A program made the position numbers and the translations under genes. A stretch of 64,000 nt of DNA from Chitinophaga agrisoli (lineage in GTDB: Bacteria > Bacteroidota > Bacteroidia > Chitinophagales > Chitinophagaceae): the NCBI RefSeq assembly GCF_008386695.1, contig NZ_VUOC01000004.1, positions 3,138,576 to 3,202,575 of the forward strand, in the 5' to 3' direction. Of the stretch, positions 51,640 through 61,687 are shown piece by piece. A model generated the notes under the pieces. The model did no database searches, was not told the origin of the DNA, and saw only the letters and a list, made by a program, of their open reading frames with translations. Positions within the stretch are counted from its first letter, which is position 1, and each line of letters begins with the position of its first letter.

Positions 51640-54600
51640 ATGCACTTATTCTCCCCAGGCTACCACTTGCGGCTTAGCAAGCTATACTTAACTACTTACC
51701 TTAATGTAATCGTTTGGCTATTGGGGAGCCTTTCTGCCCGGGCGCAGGCGCCAACTATCACTTCTTTCTCACCTGTCAGCATTTGTCCGGGACAATTACT
51801 TACCATTGCGGGGACTAATTTTATTGGCGCTACCAAGGTGCAGATAGGCGGTATAGATGCTGCTTTTACAGTAGATAATGCGGCCAGGATCAGGGCAACC
51901 GTTCCGATACAGGCCCCCAGCGGTGTTATTACAGTGACTACGCCCACTGGTAGCGCTACCAGCACTACCCCTTTAACGGTGCTGCCAGTACCCATACCCG
52001 GCTTAACACATGTTGACGCGGCGGATGGCCCTTTTTCCAACTGTAACGGCAGTATGACCTATGAATTGAAGGTACGTAACAGCTCTACCAATGTTAGCGG
52101 CACCGGTTATACTTACCAGATCAACTGGGGCGATAATTCGACACCGTTTACGCAAGTGGATTGGCCTACGGATGCGACCGGAGTGACTTCCCATACTTAT
52201 GCCTCACAAGGTTTTTTTCCGATAACGGTTACCATCACTGCTCCAAACGGGTGCGTGCAAAATACGGTGTACCGGTTCTATAACGGGCTTAACCCGCTGG
52301 CCAGCTTTTCCACCACCTCTTCCACCACCGGTTTGTGTGCGCCGGCATCTGTTGAGTTCCAAATTGGCAACTGGTTTAATAACACCCCAGGTACTACGTA
52401 TGAGGTGGATTTCGGCGACGGGAGCCCACATGTAACGCTGGACCATCCGTTAAACCCCACTAATACCACATTCCTACTTAGCCACCAATACCTTAGCTCC
52501 TCCTGTCCTACCCCGGATTTTAAGGCCACACTAATGGCCAGTAACGGTTGTTATACTACTACCTATACACTTGATCAGATCATTGTACGGCAAAAGCCCC
52601 TGGCTGATTTTGGCCTGCCACCTGTCAATCCCTGCGTAAATACGCCTGTCTGCATAGAGAACCAGACCACGGAGGGTTACAGTGGGAACGGCTGCACCCG
52701 CACTACTACTTTTCACTGGGATTTTGGGGATGGCAGTACTTCTGATGAGGAAGATCCGCCCTGTCATACCTATGCCACCGCCGGCACCTATACGATCACG
52801 CTAACGGCCTCTAATTCAGGCTGCGGAGGAGACACCAAGACAAAGCAGATCACGGTAAGCCCTCCATCGCCGCCACCGGTGGTGAGCGCGCCCAGTATTA
52901 CGTACTGCCAGGGTGCAACGGCGGCGCCGCTAACGGCTACCGGCACGGGATTGTTATGGTATACTACTGCAACGGGTGGCGTTGGTACTCCCACAGCGCC
53001 CACGCCATCCACGGCTATTCCCGGCGTTACCACTTATTATGTGGGCCAAACGGTGGCAGGTAATTGCGAGGGCCCACGGGTGGCTATTACGGTAACAGTG
53101 AATGCCTTACCTGATGCACCGTTGACATCACCGGTGCAACTGTGCCAGGGTCAAACGGCAGGGCCGCTTACTGCAACTGGTACGGGCCTGTTGTGGTATA
53201 CCACTGCGAGCGGCGGCACTGGTTCTCCAACAGCGCCAGTACCGGCTACCGCCACTGTTGGCAGCACCACCTGGTATGTAAGCCAGACCGCCAATAATTG
53301 CGAAGGGCCCAGGGCGGCGCTGGTAGTGAGCGTTAGTCCACTGGCAATGGCGCCGGTGGTTACCAGCCCGGTTGTCTATTGTCAAAACCAGCCGGCCCTT
53401 CCTTTAACGGCCGGTGGTATTAACCTGTTATGGTATACGGTCCCTACCGGCGGTACCGGTTCGCCTTTAGCGCCTACGCCGCCAACGGCTATTCCGGGCA
53501 GCACCAGCTGGTATGTGAGCCAGACGACGGGATGCGGCGAAGGCCCGCGGGCGCAGATCACGGTAACGGTTATTGCCCGTGGTACGGCCACCATTGCCTA
53601 TACGCCGGCCACACTGTGTAATACGGCCGGCGCGGCGCCCGTGCAGGTAACCCGAACGGGCGCAGGCGGGGGCGCCTATACGGTATCTCCGGCAGGATTA
53701 AGCATCAATGCCAGCACCGGAGAGATCAGTCCGGCTTATGCGAGTGCGGGTGTATATACCATCACTTATACCATTGCCGGTACTCCCCCGTGTCCGGATA
53801 TAGTGGCTACGGCCACCGTAACGGTCAATGGCACACCGGCCGCCACTATTGCCTACCCGGCGTTGTGTACATCTGACGGTATTACACCGGTTAACCTCAA
53901 CGGGTCTGCGGGGGGCGTATTCAGCTCCACGGCCGGCTTAACGATAGACGCGGCCAGCGGGGCCATTACGCCCGCGATCAGCGCGCCTGGTACCTATGTA
54001 GTGACCTACAGCATTGCCGCCGCGGCGCCCTGTCCGGGTTTTACCACAACCACCAGCGTTACGGTAACCAAAGCGCCAGTGGCTACCATCCGTTACCAAC
54101 CGGCCAACCTCTGTAATATTGTTCATACGCCGGCACAGCCCAATTTGCCTGTGCCCGTTACGCTGACGGGCAATACAGGGGGTACTTATTCCATTACGCC
54201 GGCCGCTGGTTTACCCATCAATACCACTACAGGGGAGATCAATCCTTCCGGCGCGACCGCCGGCTCTTATACCGTGACTTATACGGTGGCCGGCGCGGGC
54301 GGCTGTGCGGATTATCAGACCACCACGACGGTTGTGGTTAACAGCGCTCCTGCGGCTACCATCAGCTATGGCGGCACGCCTTTTTGCGGCAGCACTGCCA
54401 ATCCGCAACCGGTGGTAGTAACTGGTACTACTGGCGGGAGCTTTAGCGCGGGCGCTGGATTATCAATTAATGCCGTTACTGGTGAGGTAACACCCTCATT
54501 AAGTACACCCGGCGTTTATACGGTGACCTATACGATCGCAGCTTCCCCACCGTGCCCAGGTTTTACCACCAGTACTGCCGTACAGATAGATGAAAGCCCG

Positions 54601-56517
54601 GTAGTGAGCTTCCCGGTTACCACACAGGCTATCTGTTCCGGTGGCACTGCGGTATTCAGGCCAAGTTCCACGGTGGGTAATACCACCTATAATTGGGCGG
54701 TAGCGGGCGCTTTGCCCGGCGGGGTAAGTGGCGTTAGCAGCGGCACGGTATCCGATCCTAGTGCAGCTATCAGCCTATCCTTTACCAATACCGGCACCGC
54801 CAACCAATCACTTACAATCCGGGTTACGCCGGTAAACCCCACTGCGAGCCCCTGTCCCGGCACGGCGTATGATCTAACATTAACCATAAGACCAGTAGTG
54901 CCGCCGCCGGTAACTACCACGGTAAACCGTTGTATGGGAGAACCGCCGGCGCCATTACAGGTCACTTCGCTGCCAGGTAATACGATCCGCTGGTTTGATG
55001 AAAACGGAACGCCCTTAAATGCCGCCCCGGTGATCAGTACCACCAGCGCAGGCCAGTTCCGTTTTTATGTAAGCCAGGTTACCGGTGAGGGCTGCGAGAG
55101 CCCAAAGGCTGAGATAATAGCAATAGTGCACCCCACCCTTAAGATCGTTGGCAGCAGCTTTACGCACCCAAGTGCCTGCGGGGTACCGTCCGGCACTATT
55201 ATCCTGCAGGTATTGGATATCAATAACGGCGCAGTGCCCAACTTACCTGTGGTGGTACATTACAACCGGTTCCAGACGCCGCTGACCATGGCGGTAACGA
55301 CCGATGCAAGCGGCACTATTACCCTGCCGCTAACAGCCGGCACCTATTCCGGCATATCTGTAGAAACCAGCGGCAGCTGTAACTCTCAAAGTATACCGGA
55401 TGTATTTGTGTTAAGGGATCCCACGCCGCCTACCCAACCGGTAGCGGGGTATAATCCCCCGTTATGCGCCGGCACACCGCTTCAATTAACGGCGCTATCT
55501 ACCAGCTCACTGCCGGGGCCTATTGACTACGTATGGGCAGGGCCTGCATTTGGCCCTGCGGCGGATACGGTGCGTAATACGCTGGTTACCTTCCCCTCCC
55601 CCACAGTGGGCGACGGCGGCACCTATGCGGTGTATGCTATCCAGAATAATTGTATTTCCGCGCCCTCCAGCTTTGCGGTGACCATTAACCCTGCGCCTAC
55701 CAAACCGGTGATCTCCACCAGGACGCCTTTGTGCGTGGGCGATGACCTGGTGCTGCAGGCGTATAGCTCTATACCAGATGATGTTACGCTGACGTATCAA
55801 TGGAGAGGACCCAATACCGCGTTCCCGGTAAATGCGCCTAATGCCGCTATCAATAATGTGAAGATCGAAGACGCGGGCGTGTATTCCATTACCGTTAGCT
55901 CACCCACAACGGGGTGCAGCGTAACCGCTGATACGTTGATACAGGTGGGTGGTTATCCTATTGTGCAATTTGCACAGGATACGCTGAACCTGCCAACAGG
56001 CCATCTGCTGCCCTTGTCGCCGGTGATCACCAATGCCGCCGATCCCGGCATACTGCCTGTACAAAGCTATACGTGGACGCCGATGCAGGACCTGGTATGT
56101 AATGACGCGGCCTGTTCATCGCCGGTGGCTACCGTCAAAAATGATGTGTGCTATAAAGTAACCGTCACCAATGTATATGGCTGCGTGGGGAGTGATGATG
56201 TATGCATCAATGTGTTCTGTGAAAGCTCGCAGGTATTTATCCCCAATGCTTTTGCGCCCACTGGCAATGTGCCGGAAAACAGGGTACTGATGGTAAGGGC
56301 CAGCGGGATCAATTCCGTAAAGTCCTTCCGGATATTTAACCGCTGGGGAAGGATCGTATTTGAGCGGAGCAATTTTGCGCCGAATAGCCCTGATTTTGGA
56401 TGGGATGGCCGTGTGAATGGGAAGCTGGCGGATACAGGAGTGTATGTATACACGGTGGAAGTGATCTGTGAGAACGGCGTGCCCTATACCTATAAAGGTA
56501 ATGTTACATTATTCTAA
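51640..56517 (+). CDS. Large multidomain surface protein with type IX (gliding) C-terminal domain
   Basis: This 1625-residue protein has a signal peptide ending SARAQ, an IPT/TIG domain (residues 37-113), three PKD-like domains (about 125-405, with HWDFGDGS and HTYATAGTYTITLTASN), then two families of tandem repeats. Further Ig-like and PKD-like parts follow, and the last 95 residues are the gliding-motility C-terminal (CHU_C) type B sorting domain, with VFIPNAFAPTGN, FRIFNRWGRIVFER and GWDGRVNGKLADTGVYVY. Such domains direct proteins through the type IX secretion system to the cell surface. The PorP/SprF gene starts five bases after it and is its likely partner. A role in adhesion or motility is inferred. 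Confidence 0.9.
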   Translation: MHLFSPGYHLRLSKLYLTTYLNVIVWLLGSLSARAQAPTITSFSPVSICPGQLLTIAGTNFIGATKVQIGGIDAAFTVDNAARIRATVPIQAPSGVITVTTPTGSATSTTPLTVLPVPIPGLTHVDAADGPFSNCNGSMTYELKVRNSSTNVSGTGYTYQINWGDNSTPFTQVDWPTDATGVTSHTYASQGFFPITVTITAPNGCVQNTVYRFYNGLNPLASFSTTSSTTGLCAPASVEFQIGNWFNNTPGTTYEVDFGDGSPHVTLDHPLNPTNTTFLLSHQYLSSSCPTPDFKATLMASNGCYTTTYTLDQIIVRQKPLADFGLPPVNPCVNTPVCIENQTTEGYSGNGCTRTTTFHWDFGDGSTSDEEDPPCHTYATAGTYTITLTASNSGCGGDTKTKQITVSPPSPPPVVSAPSITYCQGATAAPLTATGTGLLWYTTATGGVGTPTAPTPSTAIPGVTTYYVGQTVAGNCEGPRVAITVTVNALPDAPLTSPVQLCQGQTAGPLTATGTGLLWYTTASGGTGSPTAPVPATATVGSTTWYVSQTANNCEGPRAALVVSVSPLAMAPVVTSPVVYCQNQPALPLTAGGINLLWYTVPTGGTGSPLAPTPPTAIPGSTSWYVSQTTGCGEGPRAQITVTVIARGTATIAYTPATLCNTAGAAPVQVTRTGAGGGAYTVSPAGLSINASTGEISPAYASAGVYTITYTIAGTPPCPDIVATATVTVNGTPAATIAYPALCTSDGITPVNLNGSAGGVFSSTAGLTIDAASGAITPAISAPGTYVVTYSIAAAAPCPGFTTTTSVTVTKAPVATIRYQPANLCNIVHTPAQPNLPVPVTLTGNTGGTYSITPAAGLPINTTTGEINPSGATAGSYTVTYTVAGAGGCADYQTTTTVVVNSAPAATISYGGTPFCGSTANPQPVVVTGTTGGSFSAGAGLSINAVTGEVTPSLSTPGVYTVTYTIAASPPCPGFTTSTAVQIDESPVVSFPVTTQAICSGGTAVFRPSSTVGNTTYNWAVAGALPGGVSGVSSGTVSDPSAAISLSFTNTGTANQSLTIRVTPVNPTASPCPGTAYDLTLTIRPVVPPPVTTTVNRCMGEPPAPLQVTSLPGNTIRWFDENGTPLNAAPVISTTSAGQFRFYVSQVTGEGCESPKAEIIAIVHPTLKIVGSSFTHPSACGVPSGTIILQVLDINNGAVPNLPVVVHYNRFQTPLTMAVTTDASGTITLPLTAGTYSGISVETSGSCNSQSIPDVFVLRDPTPPTQPVAGYNPPLCAGTPLQLTALSTSSLPGPIDYVWAGPAFGPAADTVRNTLVTFPSPTVGDGGTYAVYAIQNNCISAPSSFAVTINPAPTKPVISTRTPLCVGDDLVLQAYSSIPDDVTLTYQWRGPNTAFPVNAPNAAINNVKIEDAGVYSITVSSPTTGCSVTADTLIQVGGYPIVQFAQDTLNLPTGHLLPLSPVITNAADPGILPVQSYTWTPMQDLVCNDAACSSPVATVKNDVCYKVTVTNVYGCVGSDDVCINVFCESSQVFIPNAFAPTGNVPENRVLMVRASGINSVKSFRIFNRWGRIVFERSNFAPNSPDFGWDGRVNGKLADTGVYVYTVEVICENGVPYTYKGNVTLF
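52878..53580 (+). repeat. Three tandem Ig-like modules inside the adhesin gene
   Basis: Three in-frame modules of about 240 bases encode the pattern CQGQTAGPLTATGTGLLWYT followed by TGGTGSPTAP, TWYVSQT and GPRA. The modules are similar at DNA level (repeated GGTATACTACT/GCCACTGC blocks), which could promote recombination and change the repeat number. Confidence 0.75.
53581..54600 (+). repeat. Four tandem ~80-residue modules inside the adhesin gene
   Basis: Four or so modules share the pattern ATIAY, a Cys, GGxFS or GGxYS, INxxTGEIxP and YTVTYTIA. They follow the first repeat family directly. They are protein-level repeats typical of Bacteroidota surface proteins, with more divergent DNA. Confidence 0.7.
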
Positions 56518-56522
56518 ACAAC

Positions 56523-57602
56523 TTGTGTATGCTACGTTATTGTAAACTATGCCTTTTGCTGCTTGGTAGTTGTTTGGCTGCTATTAAAGGATTTTCGCAG
56601 GATGTTGGTTTTTCCCAGTTCTATGACCTGCCTTTATTACGTAACCCGGCATTAGCCGGCATGTTTGAGGGGGACATAAGGGCCACGGCTGCTTACCGTA
56701 ACCAGTGGCAAAGCGTTACCATTCCCTACCGCACCTTTAGTCTAAGCACGGAGGTTAAACTGGCCACTAATGATGTGAACTATTTTACCATAGGGCTGCA
56801 GCTGATGCGGGACGTAGCCGGCACCTCTGAGTTCAGCACCACTCAGATACTGCCGGTGATCAACTACCGCTTATCCTTTAACGGGGAGAATAATTCTTAT
56901 CTGTCCTTTGCTTATATGCCGGGGTTGCGGCAACAGCGGTTTGACCCTACGAAGCTGGTGATGAACGATCAGTTTGTAGCGGGTAGCAATGGCAGCTTTA
57001 GCATACTGCCGGCTACGCGCCAGGTATTTGACAAAACCAGCGTTAATTATATTGACCATTCCGTTGGCGTCAGCTATAACGGCGTTATCCAGGATAAGAT
57101 AGACGATGCCGCGGAAACGGGCTATTTTATTGGGCTGGGTATGTTCCATATTACCAGCCCCAGTGTAGGTTTCTTTGCTGACCACCGTATTCATCTGAAC
57201 AGGAAACTGGCCGTTAATGCCGGCGTATCTACCCCTACCAGCGACAGGAACCGGCTGGTATTCTATGCGGATTATTTTCAGCAGTACGATAAGGAGCTTA
57301 CGCCGGTAGGCAGTACCGTACAGGCGGGGATATTATATGATACGGATCTGTTTGTGGAGGGAGATGTACAGCATACTATCACCTTTGGGGCGCTGTACCG
57401 CATGAATGACGCGATCATACCGGTAGTGCAGCTGCAGCTGTCTAAATTTACCGTGGGCGTAAGCTACGATGTAAATATCGATAAGCTGGCGGCAGCCTCG
57501 CAACGCCGCGGCGGATTGGAAGTAGTGATATCTTACCGTGATTTTCTGAGTAGCCGCAGCCGGGAGCAGCGGCAGACGATGTGCCCGAACTTCAGGAGAT
57601 AG
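56523..57602 (+). CDS. PorP/SprF-family type IX secretion outer-membrane protein
   Basis: This 359-residue protein has a signal peptide (LCLLLLGSCLAAIKGFSQ) and the PorP/SprF signature near the N-terminus: DVGFSQFYDLPLLRNPALAGMFEGDIRATAAYRNQW, starting at residue 26. The remaining sequence is a beta-barrel, with VISYRDFL near the end. Family members assist secretion or surface display of the neighbouring type IX substrate. The five-base gap from the adhesin gene supports this. Confidence 0.9.
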   Translation: MCMLRYCKLCLLLLGSCLAAIKGFSQDVGFSQFYDLPLLRNPALAGMFEGDIRATAAYRNQWQSVTIPYRTFSLSTEVKLATNDVNYFTIGLQLMRDVAGTSEFSTTQILPVINYRLSFNGENNSYLSFAYMPGLRQQRFDPTKLVMNDQFVAGSNGSFSILPATRQVFDKTSVNYIDHSVGVSYNGVIQDKIDDAAETGYFIGLGMFHITSPSVGFFADHRIHLNRKLAVNAGVSTPTSDRNRLVFYADYFQQYDKELTPVGSTVQAGILYDTDLFVEGDVQHTITFGALYRMNDAIIPVVQLQLSKFTVGVSYDVNIDKLAAASQRRGGLEVVISYRDFLSSRSREQRQTMCPNFRR

Positions 57603-57756
57603 TTTAACACCCTTTAATACAGCTTAACAATAAATAACACTGTCAGCCCCAGTCTGGCATGCTTTTGTCATTATCTATACCAGACAAAAAAGTTAAAACC
57701 GCCTGCAGACGCTTAGCTTTTATTCATTCACCCACGTTTCTTCAAATCTTACAATC

Positions 57757-57894
57757 ATGAAAAAGTTAAAGTATCTTATTGTGCTGCTAGTTGTTGTATC
57801 CGGTTTAAGCAGTTGTATGGTATACAGGGACAGACCGGGTTATTATCATCCTCATCCTCATTACCGCTATCATCATCACGGCTATCACAGATAA
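57757..57894 (+). CDS. His/Tyr-rich small lipoprotein
   Basis: This 45-residue protein has a lipoprotein signal (MKKLKYLIVLLVVVSGLSSC, lipidated Cys20). The mature 25 residues contain eight or more His and several Tyr and Arg (PGYYHPHPHYRYHHHGYHR). It could bind transition metals or protons at the membrane surface, but no family is known to me. It lies behind the PorP/SprF gene and ends in a strong hairpin, so it is likely expressed separately. Confidence 0.65.
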   Translation: MKKLKYLIVLLVVVSGLSSCMVYRDRPGYYHPHPHYRYHHHGYHR

Positions 57895-57908
57895 ACGGGA
57901 ACTATATA

Positions 57909-57945
57909 AAGGCCGGGATGTTTATGCATTCCGGCCTTGCTTTAT
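57909..57945 (+). terminator. Rho-independent terminator
   Basis: Eight-base arms AAGGCCGG (57909-57916) and CCGGCCTT (57931-57938) are followed by GCTTTAT. It follows the small lipoprotein gene. Confidence 0.7.
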
Positions 57946-58133
57946 GACAAGGGTGCGTTTAAATGATCGAGTAAATCAGTTATTTGGTCGAACAAGGCCG
58001 GCCATCTCCACAAATTATATTATTTTCCTGCTGACGGTGGAATGACCATGCCTGATATTTTTGCAAAAGATATTAATTTGTCAATATTTTCTGTACCTGG
58101 TACCTGATGCCATTATTTAAACCATGCTGCTCT

Positions 58134-59873
58134 ATGAAGAAGTTACCCATGATGGTAGCTGCATTGCTTTATTTAACCCAACAAGCCAATGCGCAAACCT
58201 ATATTATCCATGCCAATGTTGTGGATGTGCTGACGCACAAGATCCTGGCTGACCAAACGGTAGTGATACAGGACAAACTCATTCAACAGACAGGCCCTTC
58301 CAAAAAGATCACACCTATGGCAGGCGCTACGGTGATTGATGCCACCGGCAAATGGGTGATGCCTGGTCTGGTGGATGCGCATGTGCATTTTTTCCAGACC
58401 GGGGGACTGTATACAAGGCCGGATGCCTTAGACCTGCGTAAATTTCATCCTTATGAAAAGGAGATTGAATGGTATAAGGCCCATATGGAGGCGCAGCTAC
58501 GCCGGTATGTTTCCTGCGGCATTACTACGGTGCTGGATATGGGCGCCACCTATAACCTGCTGCAATTACGGGACAGCCTGGCCGGACAGTGGTATAGTCC
58601 CCGGATCCTGATGGCAGGGCCGCTGGTATCCACGGCCTACTCACCCAAGACCTTTGACCTGCTGCCCACGGGCGATGCGCCTTTTCTGCCGGTGCACACA
58701 CCTGATGAGGCCTTGAAGGCCACACAGCAACAGTATAGCCATCACCCGGATATGATCAAGATCTGGTATATCACGGAGGCGGCGGATGCAACGGGCAGCG
58801 CACGGGAAAGGGAGCCGATGGTGAAAGCAGTGACCACGGATGCGCAGGCGCATCATTACCCGGTGGCGGTACATGCCACGGAACTGCTGCCCGCCCGGCT
58901 GGCGGTGGAGGCCGGCGCTCATTACCTGGTGCACAGCGTAGATGACGCGGTGATAGACGATAGCTTTATACAACTGTTAAAGCAGCGGCAGGCGGTGTTA
59001 TGCCCTACCCTTACCGTGATAGACAATTATTATAAAACATTCTCCCAGCAGTATGCGCCTACCGCGGAAGACTATACTAAAGCCGATCCGGAACAACTGG
59101 GCAGTTTGCAGGAACTGGGGCATCTCCCTGACAGCGTGATTGCAGCACAGTACAAGCGGCTGGCCGCGCAGCGCGCGCAAGGCAATGCCCGTGCAGACTC
59201 TATCAGCGCTATAAATCTTAAAAAGCTGGTAGATGCAGGTATACCGGTGGCTACAGGTACCGATGCCGGTAATATAGGCACACTGCATGCCTCTTCTTAT
59301 TTTAAGGAGCTCCGGGCTATGCAACATGCGGGGATGAATAACTGGCAACTGTTGACCGCATCCACGATCAATGGGGCGAAAGCTGCCGGGAAGGAAAAAG
59401 ATCTTGGCAGCATTACAGCAGGCAAGACCGCCGACCTGCTGATCTTAAACGGTAACCCGGTGGATGATCTGCAGCAGCTGGAACAGATCGCCTATGTAGT
59501 GAACCATGGAAGGGTGCTACGGCCGGATACCCTGCTGCAGGATAGCCCGGAGGATATTGTACAACGGCAGGTGAACGCCTATAATGCGCATGACCTCCAT
59601 GCCTTTCTCTCCTTCTACGCGGATGATGCTACGCTATATAATTTCCCGGATCAGCAGATCGCCAAAGGGAAGGAGACCATGCGGAAGATGTATGGGTTCC
59701 TGGAGAAGGCGCCAGGCCTGCATGTGACGGTAAGCAACCGTATTGTACGGAACAATGTGATCATTGATCATGAGGTACTGACCACCGCTGCGGATAAAAC
59801 CGGCAGGAACGCTGTGGCTATTTATGTGGTAGAGGGGCAGCGCATCAACAAAGTATATTTTATTATAAAGTAG
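58134..59873 (+). CDS. Amidohydrolase fused to an NTF2/SnoaL-like domain
   Basis: This 579-residue protein starts at 58134 (MKKLPMMVAALLYLTQQANAQ), with a signal peptide; an earlier ATG at 58107 adds nine residues that are not signal-like. Metal-binding residues His83 and His85 in DAHVHFF, and the later VHATEL, HSVDD and GTDAGN segments, follow the usual amidohydrolase (imidazolonepropionase/prolidase-like) pattern. From about residue 478 a second domain follows, with VQRQVNAYNAHDLHAFLSFY, a typical NTF2/SnoaL-like start. The fusion to this domain is unusual. Reaction and substrate are not known; secretion suggests scavenging outside the cytoplasm. Confidence 0.8.
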   Translation: MKKLPMMVAALLYLTQQANAQTYIIHANVVDVLTHKILADQTVVIQDKLIQQTGPSKKITPMAGATVIDATGKWVMPGLVDAHVHFFQTGGLYTRPDALDLRKFHPYEKEIEWYKAHMEAQLRRYVSCGITTVLDMGATYNLLQLRDSLAGQWYSPRILMAGPLVSTAYSPKTFDLLPTGDAPFLPVHTPDEALKATQQQYSHHPDMIKIWYITEAADATGSAREREPMVKAVTTDAQAHHYPVAVHATELLPARLAVEAGAHYLVHSVDDAVIDDSFIQLLKQRQAVLCPTLTVIDNYYKTFSQQYAPTAEDYTKADPEQLGSLQELGHLPDSVIAAQYKRLAAQRAQGNARADSISAINLKKLVDAGIPVATGTDAGNIGTLHASSYFKELRAMQHAGMNNWQLLTASTINGAKAAGKEKDLGSITAGKTADLLILNGNPVDDLQQLEQIAYVVNHGRVLRPDTLLQDSPEDIVQRQVNAYNAHDLHAFLSFYADDATLYNFPDQQIAKGKETMRKMYGFLEKAPGLHVTVSNRIVRNNVIIDHEVLTTAADKTGRNAVAIYVVEGQRINKVYFIIK

Positions 59874-59876
59874 GCG

Positions 59877-60803
59877 TTATGGGTTTTTGAAGGACTGCCT
59901 GAACGTGACCGGTGACACCTGTGTTTTGCGTTTGAAGATCCTGTTAAAGGACTGGGGATGTTCGAAACCCAGGCCGTAGGCAATTTCTGCAATAGACAGG
60001 TTGGTGGTGCTGAGGATCTCCTTTGCTTTTTCTATTATCATATCCTGGATATGCTGCTGGGTATTACGGCCCGTGAGCTGCCGCAGCATATCGCTGAGGT
60101 AACGGGGAGAAACACTGAGCCTTTCTGCGATCTGCGGCACGGTGGGCGGGCCTTTCATCAGGGCTTCGCCATTATCGAAATACGCTGCCATGATCTTTTC
60201 CATCTCCAGCAACAGATCACTGTGCACGGCCTTACGGGTTATGAACTGGCGGTTATAGAAACGGTTGCTGTAGTTGAGCAGCAGCTCTACCTGGGATACC
60301 AGTACATCCTGGCTGAAGTGATCGATAGAGGTGGACAGTTCCTGTTGTATATTTTCGAATACAGAGATAATGATACCTTTTTCTTTCTCTGAGAGATAGA
60401 GGGCTTCTGCAACAGCGTAGGAGAAGAAACCGTATCTCTTTATGCTGCTGCCCAGGGGATAGTTCCGGATAAAATCCGGGTGAAAAAGCAAGGTAAAGCC
60501 TTCGTAGTCCTGGTCTTCCGCACCTGCGGAGATGAGCTGATTAGGGGAGACAAAAGAGAGGCCGCCTTCATCGAAATCGTAATATCCTTGTCCGTATTTT
60601 ACTTTCCCCTTCAGGTTGCGTTTGAAGGAGACCTTATAGAAATTGAGCACCAGGGCTTTTGAAAGTGCGGTGGTATCTGCGGTGATATCTTTATAATTCA
60701 CCAGGTCAATTAATGGGTGGCGGGGTTTGGGTAAACCCAATGCGGCATTCAGCTCCGAAATGGATTGAAAGATGTAAGGCGTTTGTTCTGGTTCTTTTTC
60801 CAT
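59877..60803 (-). CDS. AraC-family transcriptional regulator
   Basis: This 308-residue protein has a cupin-like N-terminal domain and a C-terminal AraC pair of helix-turn-helices (VPQIAERLSVSPRYLSDMLRQLTGRNTQQH and EIAYGLGFEHPQSFNRIFKRKTQVSPVTFR-like). It is 59 bases downstream of the SDR gene on the same strand, so it is probably co-transcribed and may regulate it. The gene ends three bases from the converging amidohydrolase gene. Confidence 0.9.
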   Translation of the reverse strand: MEKEPEQTPYIFQSISELNAALGLPKPRHPLIDLVNYKDITADTTALSKALVLNFYKVSFKRNLKGKVKYGQGYYDFDEGGLSFVSPNQLISAGAEDQDYEGFTLLFHPDFIRNYPLGSSIKRYGFFSYAVAEALYLSEKEKGIIISVFENIQQELSTSIDHFSQDVLVSQVELLLNYSNRFYNRQFITRKAVHSDLLLEMEKIMAAYFDNGEALMKGPPTVPQIAERLSVSPRYLSDMLRQLTGRNTQQHIQDMIIEKAKEILSTTNLSIAEIAYGLGFEHPQSFNRIFKRKTQVSPVTFRQSFKNP

Positions 60804-60862
60804 ACTGTTCAGGTAATAGCATGAAGATCGTTTTACGGACCTTCATGCTAAGTTAGTTATTC

Positions 60863-61687
60863 TTATCCTACCCGTTCAAAGGGGCTTGTAAGGTGAAGAT
60901 AGGCGGCAATACCTCTGCGGTACGCATCATGGCCTTGTTCCTGCTTTTTGGCATAGGTGCTGATGGCATCATTGCCGGCCAGGTAACGCAGCTGGTCTTT
61001 ACCATCTGTAGCCGCTTCGTATACCACTTCCGCAATGAGCTCCGGTTCTGTAAACTTCATAAGGCTACCGTCTGTAAAACCTTCCATCATGCGGGTGTTG
61101 AGGGCATCATAAGCGGTATCTGCCACTATATCCATCACATTCGTGTAATTACTTTTGATACCGCCTGGCGCTACTGTTTTGATGCCGATATTAAAATGGG
61201 CCAGGTCATAGGACATGCCTTCGCTCCAGCCTTCTATTGCCCATTTGCTGGCGCAGTATACGGATGACATGGGGGTAGACGCGAGGCCGCAAATAGAGGA
61301 AGTAGTAATAAACAGCCCCTGGCGTTTTTCTTTAAAATAGGGAATAAAAGCCCTGGTTACCCGGAGCACGCCAAAGAAGTTGGTATCGAACTGGTTGATG
61401 ATCTGCTGCTCTGTATAACCTTCCAGGGGACCAATGAGGCCATAGCCGGCGTTATTAAAAACCACATCGATATCTCCTGATTGCAGGGCTTTTGCAACGG
61501 TAGCGTTTACCTGTGCTTCGTTGGTAACATCAAGCGGCAGGAGGATGATATTGGGCAGAAGATCCAGTTCTGTTTCCTTTTCCGGTGTGCGCATAGTGGC
61601 TATTACCCTCCAGCCTTTGGACTGAAATAGTTTTGCGGTGGCTTTGCCTAAGCCGGCAGATGCGCCGGTGATGAAGATCGTTTTCAT
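60863..61687 (-). CDS. Short-chain dehydrogenase/reductase
   Basis: This 274-residue enzyme starts at 61687 (MKTIFITGASAGLGKATAKL). The longer frame from 61831 adds 48 residues that overlap no signal or domain and is rejected. The TGASAGLG nucleotide motif, the NNAGYG motif, the Ser in TTSSICG and YCASKWA (catalytic Tyr/Lys) are present. The substrate is unknown. Divergent from the SRPBCC genes at 61863. Confidence 0.88.
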   Translation of the reverse strand: MKTIFITGASAGLGKATAKLFQSKGWRVIATMRTPEKETELDLLPNIILLPLDVTNEAQVNATVAKALQSGDIDVVFNNAGYGLIGPLEGYTEQQIINQFDTNFFGVLRVTRAFIPYFKEKRQGLFITTSSICGLASTPMSSVYCASKWAIEGWSEGMSYDLAHFNIGIKTVAPGGIKSNYTNVMDIVADTAYDALNTRMMEGFTDGSLMKFTEPELIAEVVYEAATDGKDQLRYLAGNDAISTYAKKQEQGHDAYRRGIAAYLHLTSPFERVG

